NCBI RefSeq assembly: GCF_900119695.1
Contig: NZ_LT632547.1
Location: 868,001 to 932,000 of the forward strand
DNA: 64,000 bases
Direction: 5' to 3'
Source of the DNA: Actinomyces urinae
GTDB lineage: Bacteria > Actinomycetota > Actinomycetes > Actinomycetales > Actinomycetaceae
Below are positions 45,872 to 55,145 of the stretch, in pieces. Position numbers and translations under genes: made by a program. A model generated the notes under the pieces. That model saw only the letters and a program-made list of their open reading frames with translations. It was not told where the DNA came from and did no database searches. Positions within the stretch are counted from its first letter, which is position 1, and each line of letters starts with the position of its first letter.

Positions 45872-46020
45872 ACAAATCCCTCCTGCTATGACTCAGCTAA
45901 CGGTAATCGGGCAATAAGCGCTCGGGATTTCCCCGCCAAGAAAGAGGTTTTCAACGGCGTGTGAACATTCCTCCTATTAAATTAGTAAAGTTAGCGCATA
46001 AGTGTTTGAAGGAGGCAGCC

Positions 46021-47481
46021 TTGGATCCCTTTGCGCCTGGCGGCGAAACCGCGCCGCGGGACACCCCTGCCCCCAGCTATCCAAACATTGAGCCGGAAAC
46101 GATCTACCAGGCGCAAGAGCCCACGCTCCGCGAGCGTTTCAGAGGCAAAATCGACCATTGGGCGAAGACCTACCCCGCGCGCCTAGCGATGATAGTTTTT
46201 GCCTCCATCATCGCGGTAACGACCGCGTTGCTCAGCCTACCAATCGCAACGCAATCCGGGCAGCGAGCACCCTTTGCCGACGCTGTGTTTAACGCGACCT
46301 CCGCAGTTGCCGTTACCGGCCTTTCCAGCGTGGATACTGCGAACTATTGGTCCCTGTTTGGTCAAATCGTGCTGGCAACCGCGATCTCAATCGGCGGCAT
46401 GGGAGTTATGACCATGGCGTCGATACTTGGCCTCGCCGTATCTCGCCACCTTGGCCTCACCCAACGCATGCTGGCCGCAACAGAAACCAAAACGGCCGCG
46501 CTCGGCCAAGTGGGTTCGCTGCTACGAATGGTTATCCTGACCGCGTTTGCCATGGACTTCCTGCTATTCGCAGTACTGTTCCCCCGCTTCCTCGCCCTGG
46601 GATACGAGTTCACCGAGGCCCTCTGGTACGCCATTTTCATGGCCATCTCAATCTTCAACAATGCCGGATTCGTAGTAATCCCCGAAGGTCTGGAACAGTT
46701 CACTTCAGACCTATGGGTCATCGCGCCGATCGTCGTAGGAACTGCGGTGGGCGCGCTCGGCTTCCCCGTCATCATGGACCTGACCCGCAACTGGAAGCAA
46801 CCCCGCCGCCTGACGCTTCACAGCAAGCTCACGATCACCACCTACATCACGCTAGCCATTGCCGGATCACTGGTGATTGGTGCGCTCGAATGGAATAACA
46901 CTGGTGGAATGGGCCTGCTATCCGTACAAGACAAGATTGCACACTCCGTGCTCGCCGGAGTAAACGGGCGGTCCTCGGGCATATCCATTTTGGACGAGGG
47001 GCAAATGCACGCCACCACCTGGTGGATTCAAGATGCGCTCATGTTCATTGGCGGCGGTTCCGCTTCAACGGGAGGCGGTATCAAGGTGACCACTCTAGCC
47101 GTCCTCGCCCTCGCCGTCCTCGCAGAAGCGCGCGGTGACCGCGACATTGAAGCGTTCGGACGTCGAATCTCCTCTTCAACCGTGCGTCTGGCAGTTGCAG
47201 TTACAATGATTGGCGCATTCCTCGTTGGCGTCGCCACGATGATCCTCCTGGCGCTCACGCCCTACTCGCTGGACCGCGTCCTGTTTGAAGCCATAAGTGC
47301 ATTCGGCACGTGCGGCCTATCCACCGGCATAACCGCGAGCCTGCCCGACGCGGGCAAACACACGCTCTCTGCGCTCATGTACTTGGGACGAATCGGCCCC
47401 ATGACCATCGCTGCGGCCCTGGCCCTGCGCGAACGCCGCCGCGTGATTCGCCAACCGCAAGAAAACCCGATTATCGGCTAG
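46021..47481 (+). CDS. trkH: potassium uptake protein, TrkH/KtrB family
   Basis: Potassium-conducting membrane subunit, 486 aa from the TTG at 46021, with GAAGGAGG five bases before it. The frame is open from a GTG at 45961, but that start has no clear ribosome site. The four pore loops of the SKT superfamily are visible: AVAVTGLSS, FNNAGFVV, SASTGGGIKV and FGTCGLSTGI. It lies 79 bases upstream of trkA. Potassium channels of this type are common targets of c-di-AMP, whose synthase gene disA is 3.2 kb away. Confidence 0.93.
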   Translation: MDPFAPGGETAPRDTPAPSYPNIEPETIYQAQEPTLRERFRGKIDHWAKTYPARLAMIVFASIIAVTTALLSLPIATQSGQRAPFADAVFNATSAVAVTGLSSVDTANYWSLFGQIVLATAISIGGMGVMTMASILGLAVSRHLGLTQRMLAATETKTAALGQVGSLLRMVILTAFAMDFLLFAVLFPRFLALGYEFTEALWYAIFMAISIFNNAGFVVIPEGLEQFTSDLWVIAPIVVGTAVGALGFPVIMDLTRNWKQPRRLTLHSKLTITTYITLAIAGSLVIGALEWNNTGGMGLLSVQDKIAHSVLAGVNGRSSGISILDEGQMHATTWWIQDALMFIGGGSASTGGGIKVTTLAVLALAVLAEARGDRDIEAFGRRISSSTVRLAVAVTMIGAFLVGVATMILLALTPYSLDRVLFEAISAFGTCGLSTGITASLPDAGKHTLSALMYLGRIGPMTIAAALALRERRRVIRQPQENPIIG

Positions 47482-47560
47482 AAGGCACTCCACGCCTTAC
47501 ACTTGAGTGGAACTTATATGAACTTGCGAAATTGCAAACGCAAAGTTTTAGGGAGGAAAC

Positions 47561-48232
47561 GTGGCTGAATCCGATTGGAAACAATCGTCTGGCACGCTGG
47601 TTATTGGCCTAGGACGCTTCGGATCGGCTGTAGCGGCAACGCTTGGGCGATTGAAGCGCGAAATCATGGCCGTTGAATCAGACCCGCGCAAAGTGCAGAT
47701 CTTCGCCGGTCGTATTCCACTTGTGGAGGCGGACGCAACCAACATGGAGGCGCTTGAGCAGCTCGGCGCACGCGAGTTCTCCTCCGCAGTGGTTGGCGTG
47801 GGATCCTCCCTCGAGGCATCGGTGCTTATCACCGCTAACCTAGTGGACCTGGGGATTCCCTCCATCTGGGCAAAAGCAACCTCGCGCGAACACGGCCGCA
47901 TCCTGCGCCGGATTGGCGCCCACCACGTTGTCTACCCCGAGTTTGACGCGGGCCAGCGCACCGCCCACCTGGTTGGCGGCCGCATGCTTGACTACATCGA
48001 AATGGACAAACAGGGCTTTGCCATCATGAAAATGCGCCCGCCAAAAGAGGTGCAGGGCTTCACCCTGGAAGAATCTGACGTTCGTGCCAAATACGGCGTC
48101 AACGTACTCGGAGTTCTACGCCCCGGCCGCGCTTTCGAATACGCGTCCTCCGACACGCGCATTGACCGCGAAGACATCATCATCGTCTCTGGCGACGGCT
48201 CACTTTTGGAGTACTTTGCCAACCGGCCCTAG
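47561..48232 (+). CDS. trkA: potassium uptake regulatory protein, TrkA/KtrA family
   Basis: Cytoplasmic gating subunit, 223 aa, starting at a GTG behind AGGGAGGA. The RCK_N Rossmann domain shows LVIGLGRFGSAVAATLGRL and VEADATNMEALEQLGARE. RCK_C follows from about residue 140 (GFTLEESDVRAKYGVNVLGVLR). It gates TrkH in response to nucleotides, and in relatives RCK_C binds c-di-AMP. It is convergent with ppk2; the genes are two bases apart. Confidence 0.93.
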   Translation: MAESDWKQSSGTLVIGLGRFGSAVAATLGRLKREIMAVESDPRKVQIFAGRIPLVEADATNMEALEQLGAREFSSAVVGVGSSLEASVLITANLVDLGIPSIWAKATSREHGRILRRIGAHHVVYPEFDAGQRTAHLVGGRMLDYIEMDKQGFAIMKMRPPKEVQGFTLEESDVRAKYGVNVLGVLRPGRAFEYASSDTRIDREDIIIVSGDGSLLEYFANRP

Positions 48233-48234
48233 GG

Positions 48235-49119
48235 CTACTCCGCGCTCTCTTTGGCTTTTGCCTTCCGAGCCTTCACTCGATCCTTCTCAAGATTCGCAGC
48301 CACGTCCTCCACGTAAATATACTTGCCGCGGTCAAGACGCTCATATTCCTTCTGCCCAGCCGAATTTGGCCGCGGCGGAATCTCCACCGGATCCGGCTCA
48401 ATACGCTTCCACGGAATCTCATTCAACAGATCATTAATGACGTTGATGCGCGAACGCTTCTTATCTTCAGATTCAACCGTGCGCCAACGCGCCCACGGCG
48501 TATCTGTTGCCGCGAACATGGCGTCCTTCGCGCGCGAGTACTCCTCCCACCTCGTAATCGACTCCACGTCAATCGGGGAGAGCTTCCAGCGCCGCATCGG
48601 ATCGGATGAACGGGAGCGGAACCGCGCCTCCTGCTCATCGGCGGACACCGAGAACCAGTACTTAATCACGCGAATACCATCATCTACTAGCATGCGTTCA
48701 AACTCGGGAGCCTGGCGCAAGAAACGATGGTATTCCTCCGGCGAGCAAAAGCCCATCACGCGTTCCACTCCCGCACGGTTATACCAGGAGCGGTCAAAAA
48801 TGACTATCTCGCCTGCCGACGGCAAATGCTGAACGTAACGCTGGAAGTACCACTGCGTACTCTCCCGCTCCGTCGGCTTTGGAAGAGCAACCACGCGCGC
48901 GTGGCGCGGATTCAAATACTGGGTGACGCGCTTAATCGCAGAGCCCTTGCCCGCGGCGTCGCGCCCCTCAAACAGGATGATAATGCGCTCACCCTTTGCA
49001 ATAACCCACTGCTGCATCTCAACAAGTTCGGCCTGGAGCCGCTTCAGCTCCTTCTCGTAGGCCTTCTTATCGAGCTTAGGCAGGTTTTCGTTTTGCGAAA
49101 TACTATCGGTGCTTGACAT
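48235..49119 (-). CDS. ppk2: polyphosphate kinase 2
   Basis: PPK2-family enzyme that transfers phosphate between polyphosphate and nucleotides. It is 294 aa, a single-domain form. The Walker A is LFEGRDAAGKGSAIKRVTQYL. The lid and Walker B show VALPKPTERESTQWYFQRY and EIVIFDRSWYNRAGVERVM. MRRWKLSPIDVESITRWEEY is also typical of the class. A coiled N-terminus (KAYEKELKRLQAELVEMQ) precedes it. Direction (ADP or GDP formation) cannot be told. Confidence 0.93.
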   Translation of the reverse strand: MSSTDSISQNENLPKLDKKAYEKELKRLQAELVEMQQWVIAKGERIIILFEGRDAAGKGSAIKRVTQYLNPRHARVVALPKPTERESTQWYFQRYVQHLPSAGEIVIFDRSWYNRAGVERVMGFCSPEEYHRFLRQAPEFERMLVDDGIRVIKYWFSVSADEQEARFRSRSSDPMRRWKLSPIDVESITRWEEYSRAKDAMFAATDTPWARWRTVESEDKKRSRINVINDLLNEIPWKRIEPDPVEIPPRPNSAGQKEYERLDRGKYIYVEDVAANLEKDRVKARKAKAKESAE

Positions 49120-49278
49120 GCCTCAACTCTAACGCGCACGGCCATAGCCCTGCCCGGTTTGGCAAGATTTCACGGCCAGAGCCCTTGTTTTGGTGGTTTC
49201 AATCCACATAGTAAGCGCCGCCAGATTTCTTGTCCGTACCCACTGCTAACCTTTTATTAACGACAGAAAGAAGAGGCC

Positions 49279-50691
49279 GTGGCTAAGAAACCTACCGAAC
49301 ACTTTGAGTGCAGCGAATGCGGCTGGACCACCACCAAATGGGTGGGTCAGTGCCGTGAGTGCAGCGCGTGGGGAACCTTGGAACAAACCCAGATTTTAGA
49401 GGTCGCACCGCAAGCCGGAGGGGCTAAGGCACTCACCCCCTCTTCTCCTGCTGCTCCGATCTCAAAGGTATCCGCCGAGGTTGCGCGCTACCGCTCCACT
49501 GGGGTTTCCGAGTTCGACAGGGTGCTTGGAGGCGGTATTGTTCCCGGTGCGGTGGTTCTGCTTGCGGGCGAGCCGGGGGTTGGCAAATCCACGCTCCTGC
49601 TTGACGTCGCCGCTCGCTCCGCCGCAGATGCGGTAGGGAGCGGGCCCGTTCTCTATATCTCTGCAGAGGAATCAGCATCTCAAATTCGCCTACGCGCAGA
49701 ACGCATCGGGGCACTTCACGACAACTTGTTGCTAGCGGCAGAGGCAAACCTTGAGACAATCTTGGGGCACGTGGACTCCACAAATCCGAGCTTGCTCATA
49801 GTGGACTCTGTGCAAACCATTTACACACTTGATATGGAGGGCTCCGCGGGGGGCGTATCCCAAGTGCGCGCGGTTGCGGCCCGTCTCATCAGAGCTGCAA
49901 AAGAACGCAACCTGCCCGTCATCCTAGTTGGCCACGTCACCAAAGACGGCGGCATTGCCGGCCCTCGGATTCTTGAACACCTGGTGGACGTAGTCTGCCA
50001 GTTCGAAGGCGACCGCCACGCACGGCTACGCCTACTGCGCGCTGTCAAGAACCGCTATGGACCCACCGACGAAGTGGGGTGCTTTGACCTGCGGGACTCC
50101 GGAATCGTGGGCCTGCCCGACCCGTCCGGCCTATTCCTTTCCCACACCGGAACAACCACGCCCGGCACGTGCATCACCGTCACCCTGGAAGGGCGTCGCC
50201 CCATGCCGACCGAAGTGCAAGCCCTAGTTGCCCACACCAACGCTGGTAGTCCGCGGCGAACCACCTCAGGGATCGACCATTCGCGCGTAGCCATGATGCT
50301 TGCCGTCTGCCAAGCCCGCCTGGGCGTGGATACCTCCACCACCGACGTGTACGTGTCCACCGTCGGAGGGGCAAAAACCTCCGAGCCGGCCGCCGACATG
50401 GCTACCGCCCTTGCCATCATGTCCGCCGCGTGGAACAGGCCCATCAAAACTGAGCTTATAGCCATTGGAGAAGTGGGATTAACCGGAGAGATTCGGGCAA
50501 CAGCCGGCGTGCAACGCCGCCTAACAGAAGCTGCGAGACTAGGATTTAAACAGGCCATCGTTCCCAGTACCGGAAGCGAAGACCTCAAAGCAGTTAATGG
50601 ACTCACCATCTATCCGGTGACCGACCTGGCAACGGCCGCCAAAGTTGGACTTACGCCATCAGACAACACAGGGCGCAAAAGAAAAGAATGA
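49279..50691 (+). CDS. radA: DNA repair protein RadA
   Basis: RecA-like ATPase/helicase of homologous recombination, 470 aa, from a GTG start behind AGAAAGAAG. Zinc finger CSECGWTTTKWVGQCRECSAW lies at residues 10-31 (written here as CSECGW and CRECSAW). Walker A is LLAGEPGVGKSTLL, and the RadA-specific motif is KNRYGPTDEVGCFD. A Lon-protease-like C-terminal domain has SEPAADMATALAIMSA. It overlaps disA by four bases (ATGA), the conserved radA-disA pairing. Confidence 0.96.
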   Translation: MAKKPTEHFECSECGWTTTKWVGQCRECSAWGTLEQTQILEVAPQAGGAKALTPSSPAAPISKVSAEVARYRSTGVSEFDRVLGGGIVPGAVVLLAGEPGVGKSTLLLDVAARSAADAVGSGPVLYISAEESASQIRLRAERIGALHDNLLLAAEANLETILGHVDSTNPSLLIVDSVQTIYTLDMEGSAGGVSQVRAVAARLIRAAKERNLPVILVGHVTKDGGIAGPRILEHLVDVVCQFEGDRHARLRLLRAVKNRYGPTDEVGCFDLRDSGIVGLPDPSGLFLSHTGTTTPGTCITVTLEGRRPMPTEVQALVAHTNAGSPRRTTSGIDHSRVAMMLAVCQARLGVDTSTTDVYVSTVGGAKTSEPAADMATALAIMSAAWNRPIKTELIAIGEVGLTGEIRATAGVQRRLTEAARLGFKQAIVPSTGSEDLKAVNGLTIYPVTDLATAAKVGLTPSDNTGRKRKE

Positions 50692-51767
50692 CCATGACAA
50701 CCGCAGAACACGAAACCATGCGCAAAGCCCTCAGGGCACTCGCCCCCGGCACCGACCTACGCGAGGGCCTTGAACGCATCCAACGTGGGCACACCGGCGC
50801 CCTCATCGTGCTCGGCTACAACAAAGAAGTAGAAGCCCTCTGTTCGGGCGGCTTCGAACTCGACGTCGCATTCTCTGGCCCGCGCCTGCGCGAACTTTCA
50901 AAAATGGATGGCGCCGTCATCATCTCTTCCGACTACAAACGCATTCGCCGCGCCAACGTGCAACTAATTCCCCACGCCGCCGTATCTACCGTGGAATCTG
51001 GCATGCGTCACCGCACCGCTGAACGCACAGCGCGGCAAACCGGACTGCCCGTCATCTCTCTTTCCGCCTCCATGCGGGTCATCACCGTCTACGTCGGCTC
51101 TCTCCGGCGCAGCCTGGAAGAGCCAGAAGCCTTGCTCTCACGCGCCAACCTTGCGCTCGACACGCTAGACCGGTACACACAACGTCTCGAAGAAGACCTG
51201 GCCACCCTCACCGTGCTAGAGCAACGCGAAACCGTTACGGTGCGCGACGTGGCCACCACCCTCCAACGTATGGAAATGATCAGGCGCATCCACACCGAGA
51301 TCTCTGGCTACCTTGAAGAACTGGGCACCGAAGGCCGCCTCATCGAGCTACAGCTCGATGACCTCCTGCGCGGTTCCGCATCCGAACGCGCCCTCCTAAT
51401 ACGCGACTACATCCGCCAGCCAGACCGCATCAGCGAAGCCGAAACGGAACTATCAAACCTCGATACTGAAGGCATGGTTGACCTCGCCCGCATTGCCGCA
51501 GCCATCGGCCAGCCCGTAGTGGATGCATCCGACTTTGACCGTGTTGTATCGCCCCGCGGCTACCGCTCCCTCACTATGGTTCCGCGCCTGCCCTGGAACA
51601 TCATCGAACAACTCATTAAGAAGTGGGACACGCTTACCAAACTGCGCGAGGCCACCGTAGAAGAACTGCAAACCATCGAAGGCGTAGGTCCTTACCGAGC
51701 CAGCCTTATCTGCAAGTCACTCAACAGGCAACACGCAGCGGCATCACCCGAAGTCGTCGGCTGGTAG
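50688..51767 (+). CDS. disA: DNA integrity scanning protein, diadenylate cyclase
   Basis: Makes c-di-AMP from two ATP and pauses at branched DNA. It is 359 aa. The DAC domain (about 10-145) carries the catalytic DGA in KMDGAVIISSDY and the RHRTAER motif in GMRHRTAERTARQTG. A helical spine follows, and a C-terminal helix-hairpin-helix DNA-binding domain (EELQTIEGVGPYRASLI). Coupled translation with radA. Confidence 0.96.
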   Translation: MTMTTAEHETMRKALRALAPGTDLREGLERIQRGHTGALIVLGYNKEVEALCSGGFELDVAFSGPRLRELSKMDGAVIISSDYKRIRRANVQLIPHAAVSTVESGMRHRTAERTARQTGLPVISLSASMRVITVYVGSLRRSLEEPEALLSRANLALDTLDRYTQRLEEDLATLTVLEQRETVTVRDVATTLQRMEMIRRIHTEISGYLEELGTEGRLIELQLDDLLRGSASERALLIRDYIRQPDRISEAETELSNLDTEGMVDLARIAAAIGQPVVDASDFDRVVSPRGYRSLTMVPRLPWNIIEQLIKKWDTLTKLREATVEELQTIEGVGPYRASLICKSLNRQHAAASPEVVGW

Positions 51768-51795
51768 TCACAGGCCCGTCGGCCGGTCACTACAA

Positions 51796-52683
51796 CTACT
51801 CTTGCGGCTCCACAACCTGAACCAGCAGGTCAGCCTTAGCATCACCCAAGTAGCTCACGTGCAACACGTAGGTGCCCGCGGTGCCAGCCTCCCCTGCCTT
51901 GCAACTCTCATAATCGTGGCCATCCCACGACAGCGTTGTATTCCAGCTACGACCCGGGCCAATCAAAAGTGGAAGCGACGCGTCCGGCGAAGCACACTTC
52001 AAGGTGTCAACCAACTCGTAGGAACCTGAAGTTACCCGCACGCCAAGTGACTTCGCCGACCCATCCGCAAGACACGCGTCCGCGCCTCGATTCGTCACCG
52101 TAACCGCGCCGTTCCACGGGCTGCCAACCGGCACAGACTGGTCATAGTCGGTGATTTTGAAGTCCAGATCCGCGGCGCGACACTCCGCAATGGGCTTCAC
52201 CGCGTCCTGTTCTTGCACAGCCTGCAAGCTCTGCTGGCGCTGCTCCAAGCTCTTCGTAGCCGAAGCACTCAAGAAATAGATTCCCAGCCCCAATGCCGCC
52301 AAAATCAGTAGCACCACAGCGATCAAGCGCCCTCGCGTCAGGGCCACACCTGGCCGCGCAACTCGCGCCGAACTTGATCTACCTTTCGCGCCACCAGTAG
52401 CGGCCTGGGACTTGTTCGACTTAGCAGGCGTCATTCTCGACGCTGCAGGGCGTGAACCAGCGGCCGCGCCAGCTTTAGCACTCCGTTGCGTCCCACTCGT
52501 CGACCTGCGAGTCGAGGAGCTACCGCTCCTGCCAGAAGAGGACTGGGACCTCGAGAACGAATTGCCTGACGTAGACCTACGCGAGGCTGACGGGCGCGAA
52601 GATTTTGCGGACCTGCTACCGCCACTTTGGGGCCAGATTTCCCAGTCGCCTCGGCCTTTGCCGTTACCATTCTTTGGAGCCAC
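51796..52683 (-). CDS. Ser/Arg-rich single-pass membrane protein, unknown
   Basis: A 295-aa protein that I do not recognise. Residues 20-115 are low-complexity and basic, rich in S, R, G, K and A. One membrane helix follows (LIAVVLLILAALGLGIYFL, about 123-142), then an extracytoplasmic domain of about 150 residues with four cysteines, in ECRAADLDFKITDYD, DACLADGSA, LKCASPD and YESCKAGEAG. The domain looks like an immunoglobulin-like fold with DUF4232-style layout, but I am not certain. It overlaps the DUF3180 gene by one base. Confidence 0.65.
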   Translation of the reverse strand: MAPKNGNGKGRGDWEIWPQSGGSRSAKSSRPSASRRSTSGNSFSRSQSSSGRSGSSSTRRSTSGTQRSAKAGAAAGSRPAASRMTPAKSNKSQAATGGAKGRSSSARVARPGVALTRGRLIAVVLLILAALGLGIYFLSASATKSLEQRQQSLQAVQEQDAVKPIAECRAADLDFKITDYDQSVPVGSPWNGAVTVTNRGADACLADGSAKSLGVRVTSGSYELVDTLKCASPDASLPLLIGPGRSWNTTLSWDGHDYESCKAGEAGTAGTYVLHVSYLGDAKADLLVQVVEPQE

Positions 52684-53144
52684 TAGCTAACACCCTGCTC
52701 TACACCAGATGAACTCGCGTCTTCGTCATCATCCAAATGACACCAACGCTCGACCACAAACGCCACCACCAGTAACGCCGCGGCACCCAAAGCCGACAAG
52801 ATAGCGCCCAACATCGACGTCTGCACGTACTCGGCGTGCGCATTACGGAGCATTGCCAGCACCGCGCCAAAAAAGAACCCGATCGCTGCGGCAGATACCC
52901 AGGCGGCCGAATATGCGAACATCGCCACGTTCATCGCCCCTGTGGCGCTTATACGCCGAGACTCACCTTTTCGAAGTGCGTGCACCCGGCGGCCAAAATA
53001 GAACAACACCGCGGCAATACCCAAGAAAAGGAGCCCCGTGTACGCAGTGATCATGAGCGTTGGTAGTAGCCCCGCTACCAACGCCCCCACGGCCGTGGCA
53101 GCGGCAAATAGGATGACGAGGCTAGATACGCTCAGCGGCTTCAC
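52683..53144 (-). CDS. DUF3180 membrane protein
   Basis: A 153-aa protein with four hydrophobic segments (about 5-24, 29-48, 72-96 and 108-130), starting MKPLSVSSLVILFAAAT. The pattern LRKGESRRISATGAMNVAMFAYSAAW (core SRRISATGAMNVA) and its position right after folK match actinobacterial DUF3180 proteins. It overlaps the FolB-FolK gene by four bases. Function unknown. Confidence 0.85.
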   Translation of the reverse strand: MKPLSVSSLVILFAAATAVGALVAGLLPTLMITAYTGLLFLGIAAVLFYFGRRVHALRKGESRRISATGAMNVAMFAYSAAWVSAAAIGFFFGAVLAMLRNAHAEYVQTSMLGAILSALGAAALLVVAFVVERWCHLDDDEDASSSGVEQGVS

Positions 53145-55114
53145 GGCGTCTCATTCTTGTCACGTCGCTTAACAATTGGAATGGCGCCCGTAACTGTTGG
53201 ACGCACGATTGTACGGCGCGAGGGCCTGGCCGGTTCCTGCGTCAAAGGGATGAGGCCTGATGCGAAATCCTCAGCCAAACCTGACTCCACGCGCGGCTTC
53301 TGCGCGGAAGTACTCTTCTGCTGGTCTTCGTCCGCCCGATGAAGCTCGTCCGGGTCGTCAATTATCCTCTGCTCCGCGCTCCTATGCCAGCGTGGCAACG
53401 CGATCTTGCGGCCAATAATGGGCTTCGTGTGCCGCGTGGTATCAGGCCAAACCTGTGACTGTCCCGTTGCGGGCGCGGACCCAGACGACGAGGTCTGAGC
53501 CTCCTCTTGCGGCGCGGGAGCGGGATCCGATTTCGGCTGGGATTTATCGCGCGGGGGCAACGGCATCCAGCGCGGCTTCGCCTTGGGGGTAAACACAGCT
53601 CCACCGGGAGCAGAGGCCGAAGCGCGACGTCGATACACACGTCCCACCGGCGCCGTAGCGTCATTTTGGATCGCTTTGTCTCCTTCGCCTGAATCAGGCT
53701 TACGAGCGGCATCTTCAACCCAACTGGTAGCAACCTGCTCGATTTCCTGATCCGCAGTTTCACGCACCAAGATATCTGCGCGGCCGTAACGGCCAACGCG
53801 CGCGTTCGGATCAATCTGAAGCCAAGGCAAGAGCACGAATGCGCGCTCGTGGGCGCGCGGATGCGGAAGCGTTAGCTTCGGATCGTCGCTACGAAGTGAC
53901 CCGTACGTAATAATGTCGAGGTCAAGAGTGCGCGGCCCCCAGTGCTCGGTGCGAACGCGCCCAAATGCGTTCTCGATCATCTGCGTGGCATTAAGCAGAT
54001 CGAGAGGAGCGAGCGTGGTGCTAACCTGCACGACGGCGTTGTAGTAGTCGCTTTGCGCTTCCTGACCGGGCGCCAACACGGGCGCGGAGCAAAATAGTGC
54101 GGAGACCCCGGTGACCGAAATATCCGGCATGGCATCGAGCATCAGGATGGCCTCGGCAAGCGTTTTTGACGCGCTCCCCACGTTCGCGCCCAGAGAGATA
54201 ACCGCAGTAACGGGCTCTTGCGGAGCTTTTGTTAGCCCCTCATGATCTACAAACGAGTTCACGAGGACGGCGTGTAGCGGCGACAGCGGGGACGTGACCG
54301 GAGGCTTGATCGAGTTTGGCGCCGGGCGCGGATCCCCTACCCGCCAGCCCTGCATGGACTGCGCAATGGGAGTGCAAGCGGGGTTTTGCAGATCTTTTTC
54401 CAACTGCTCGCTGTGCTCAGCCAGCCACTGTGCGCGCTCGGCACGAGCCATCGCGACGCTCATCATCTGCGCATGCACAGGAGAATCCACTGGCTTCGGT
54501 TCCCTCGTCGATGTTGTTTCAAACTTCTGCGCCAGTTCAAAGGCAGCGGCGCGCTTTGCCTCGTGCCTGGCACTACGAGTACGGCGCGGGGGCTTAACCT
54601 CGCCCTCTTGCGCACCAGTCGGCTCCTGAACGCTTCTGCGAGCGCTTCTCTTGCCGGGTGCCTTTTCTTCTAGCGTCTCTTGGACATTGATCTGCGACTT
54701 AGCCTCGGACGCAGAAGATCCCGGCTCGAAAGAGGATTGTCGCGTGCGCGTGATCGTCATCGAAACATCGGAAAACTCAAGATCCATCGGAGCGTGCGGC
54801 TTGTGCACCACGACCTGGACGATCTGGACCGCCTCGTACTTCAACACAACCTGGGCGACTTTTTGCGCGAGCGTCTCAATCAGGAACACAGGCGGCCCGG
54901 CAAGAACGGCATTCACATCGGCGGCAACTTCGGAATAGTCAACCGTCTGGCTCAAATCATCACCGCGAGCCGCTCCTCGCGTGTCCACATACATGATCAC
55001 GTCAACGGTGAACTGCTGGCCTTCGCGGCGCTCAAAGGCGTAAACACCATGACGTCCAGTAGCGGTAAGGCCCAGAATTTTGATCATGTCAAGGTCACTC
55101 TTCCTGCGATTCAT
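53141..55114 (-). CDS. folBK: FolB-FolK fusion: dihydroneopterin aldolase and HPPK with long linker and tail
   Basis: Bifunctional folate enzyme of 657 aa. Residues 10-125 are dihydroneopterin aldolase (GLTATGRHGVYAFERREGQ; DYSEVAADVNAVL; VVVHKPHAP). Residues 126-300 form a basic, mostly disordered linker with one helical patch (VAMARAERAQWLAEHSEQLE). Residues 302-470 are 6-hydroxymethyl-dihydropterin pyrophosphokinase (AVISLGANVGSASKTL; HWGPRTLDLDIITYG at 391-405). Residues 470-657 are a second low-complexity tail rich in P, R, S and K. The start at 55114 has GGGAGG six bases upstream. Separate proteins would total about 290 aa. Confidence 0.9.
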   Translation of the reverse strand: MNRRKSDLDMIKILGLTATGRHGVYAFERREGQQFTVDVIMYVDTRGAARGDDLSQTVDYSEVAADVNAVLAGPPVFLIETLAQKVAQVVLKYEAVQIVQVVVHKPHAPMDLEFSDVSMTITRTRQSSFEPGSSASEAKSQINVQETLEEKAPGKRSARRSVQEPTGAQEGEVKPPRRTRSARHEAKRAAAFELAQKFETTSTREPKPVDSPVHAQMMSVAMARAERAQWLAEHSEQLEKDLQNPACTPIAQSMQGWRVGDPRPAPNSIKPPVTSPLSPLHAVLVNSFVDHEGLTKAPQEPVTAVISLGANVGSASKTLAEAILMLDAMPDISVTGVSALFCSAPVLAPGQEAQSDYYNAVVQVSTTLAPLDLLNATQMIENAFGRVRTEHWGPRTLDLDIITYGSLRSDDPKLTLPHPRAHERAFVLLPWLQIDPNARVGRYGRADILVRETADQEIEQVATSWVEDAARKPDSGEGDKAIQNDATAPVGRVYRRRASASAPGGAVFTPKAKPRWMPLPPRDKSQPKSDPAPAPQEEAQTSSSGSAPATGQSQVWPDTTRHTKPIIGRKIALPRWHRSAEQRIIDDPDELHRADEDQQKSTSAQKPRVESGLAEDFASGLIPLTQEPARPSRRTIVRPTVTGAIPIVKRRDKNETP

Positions 55115-55145
55115 ACTGAGCCTCCCTTCTACCTACTGTTCTAGC

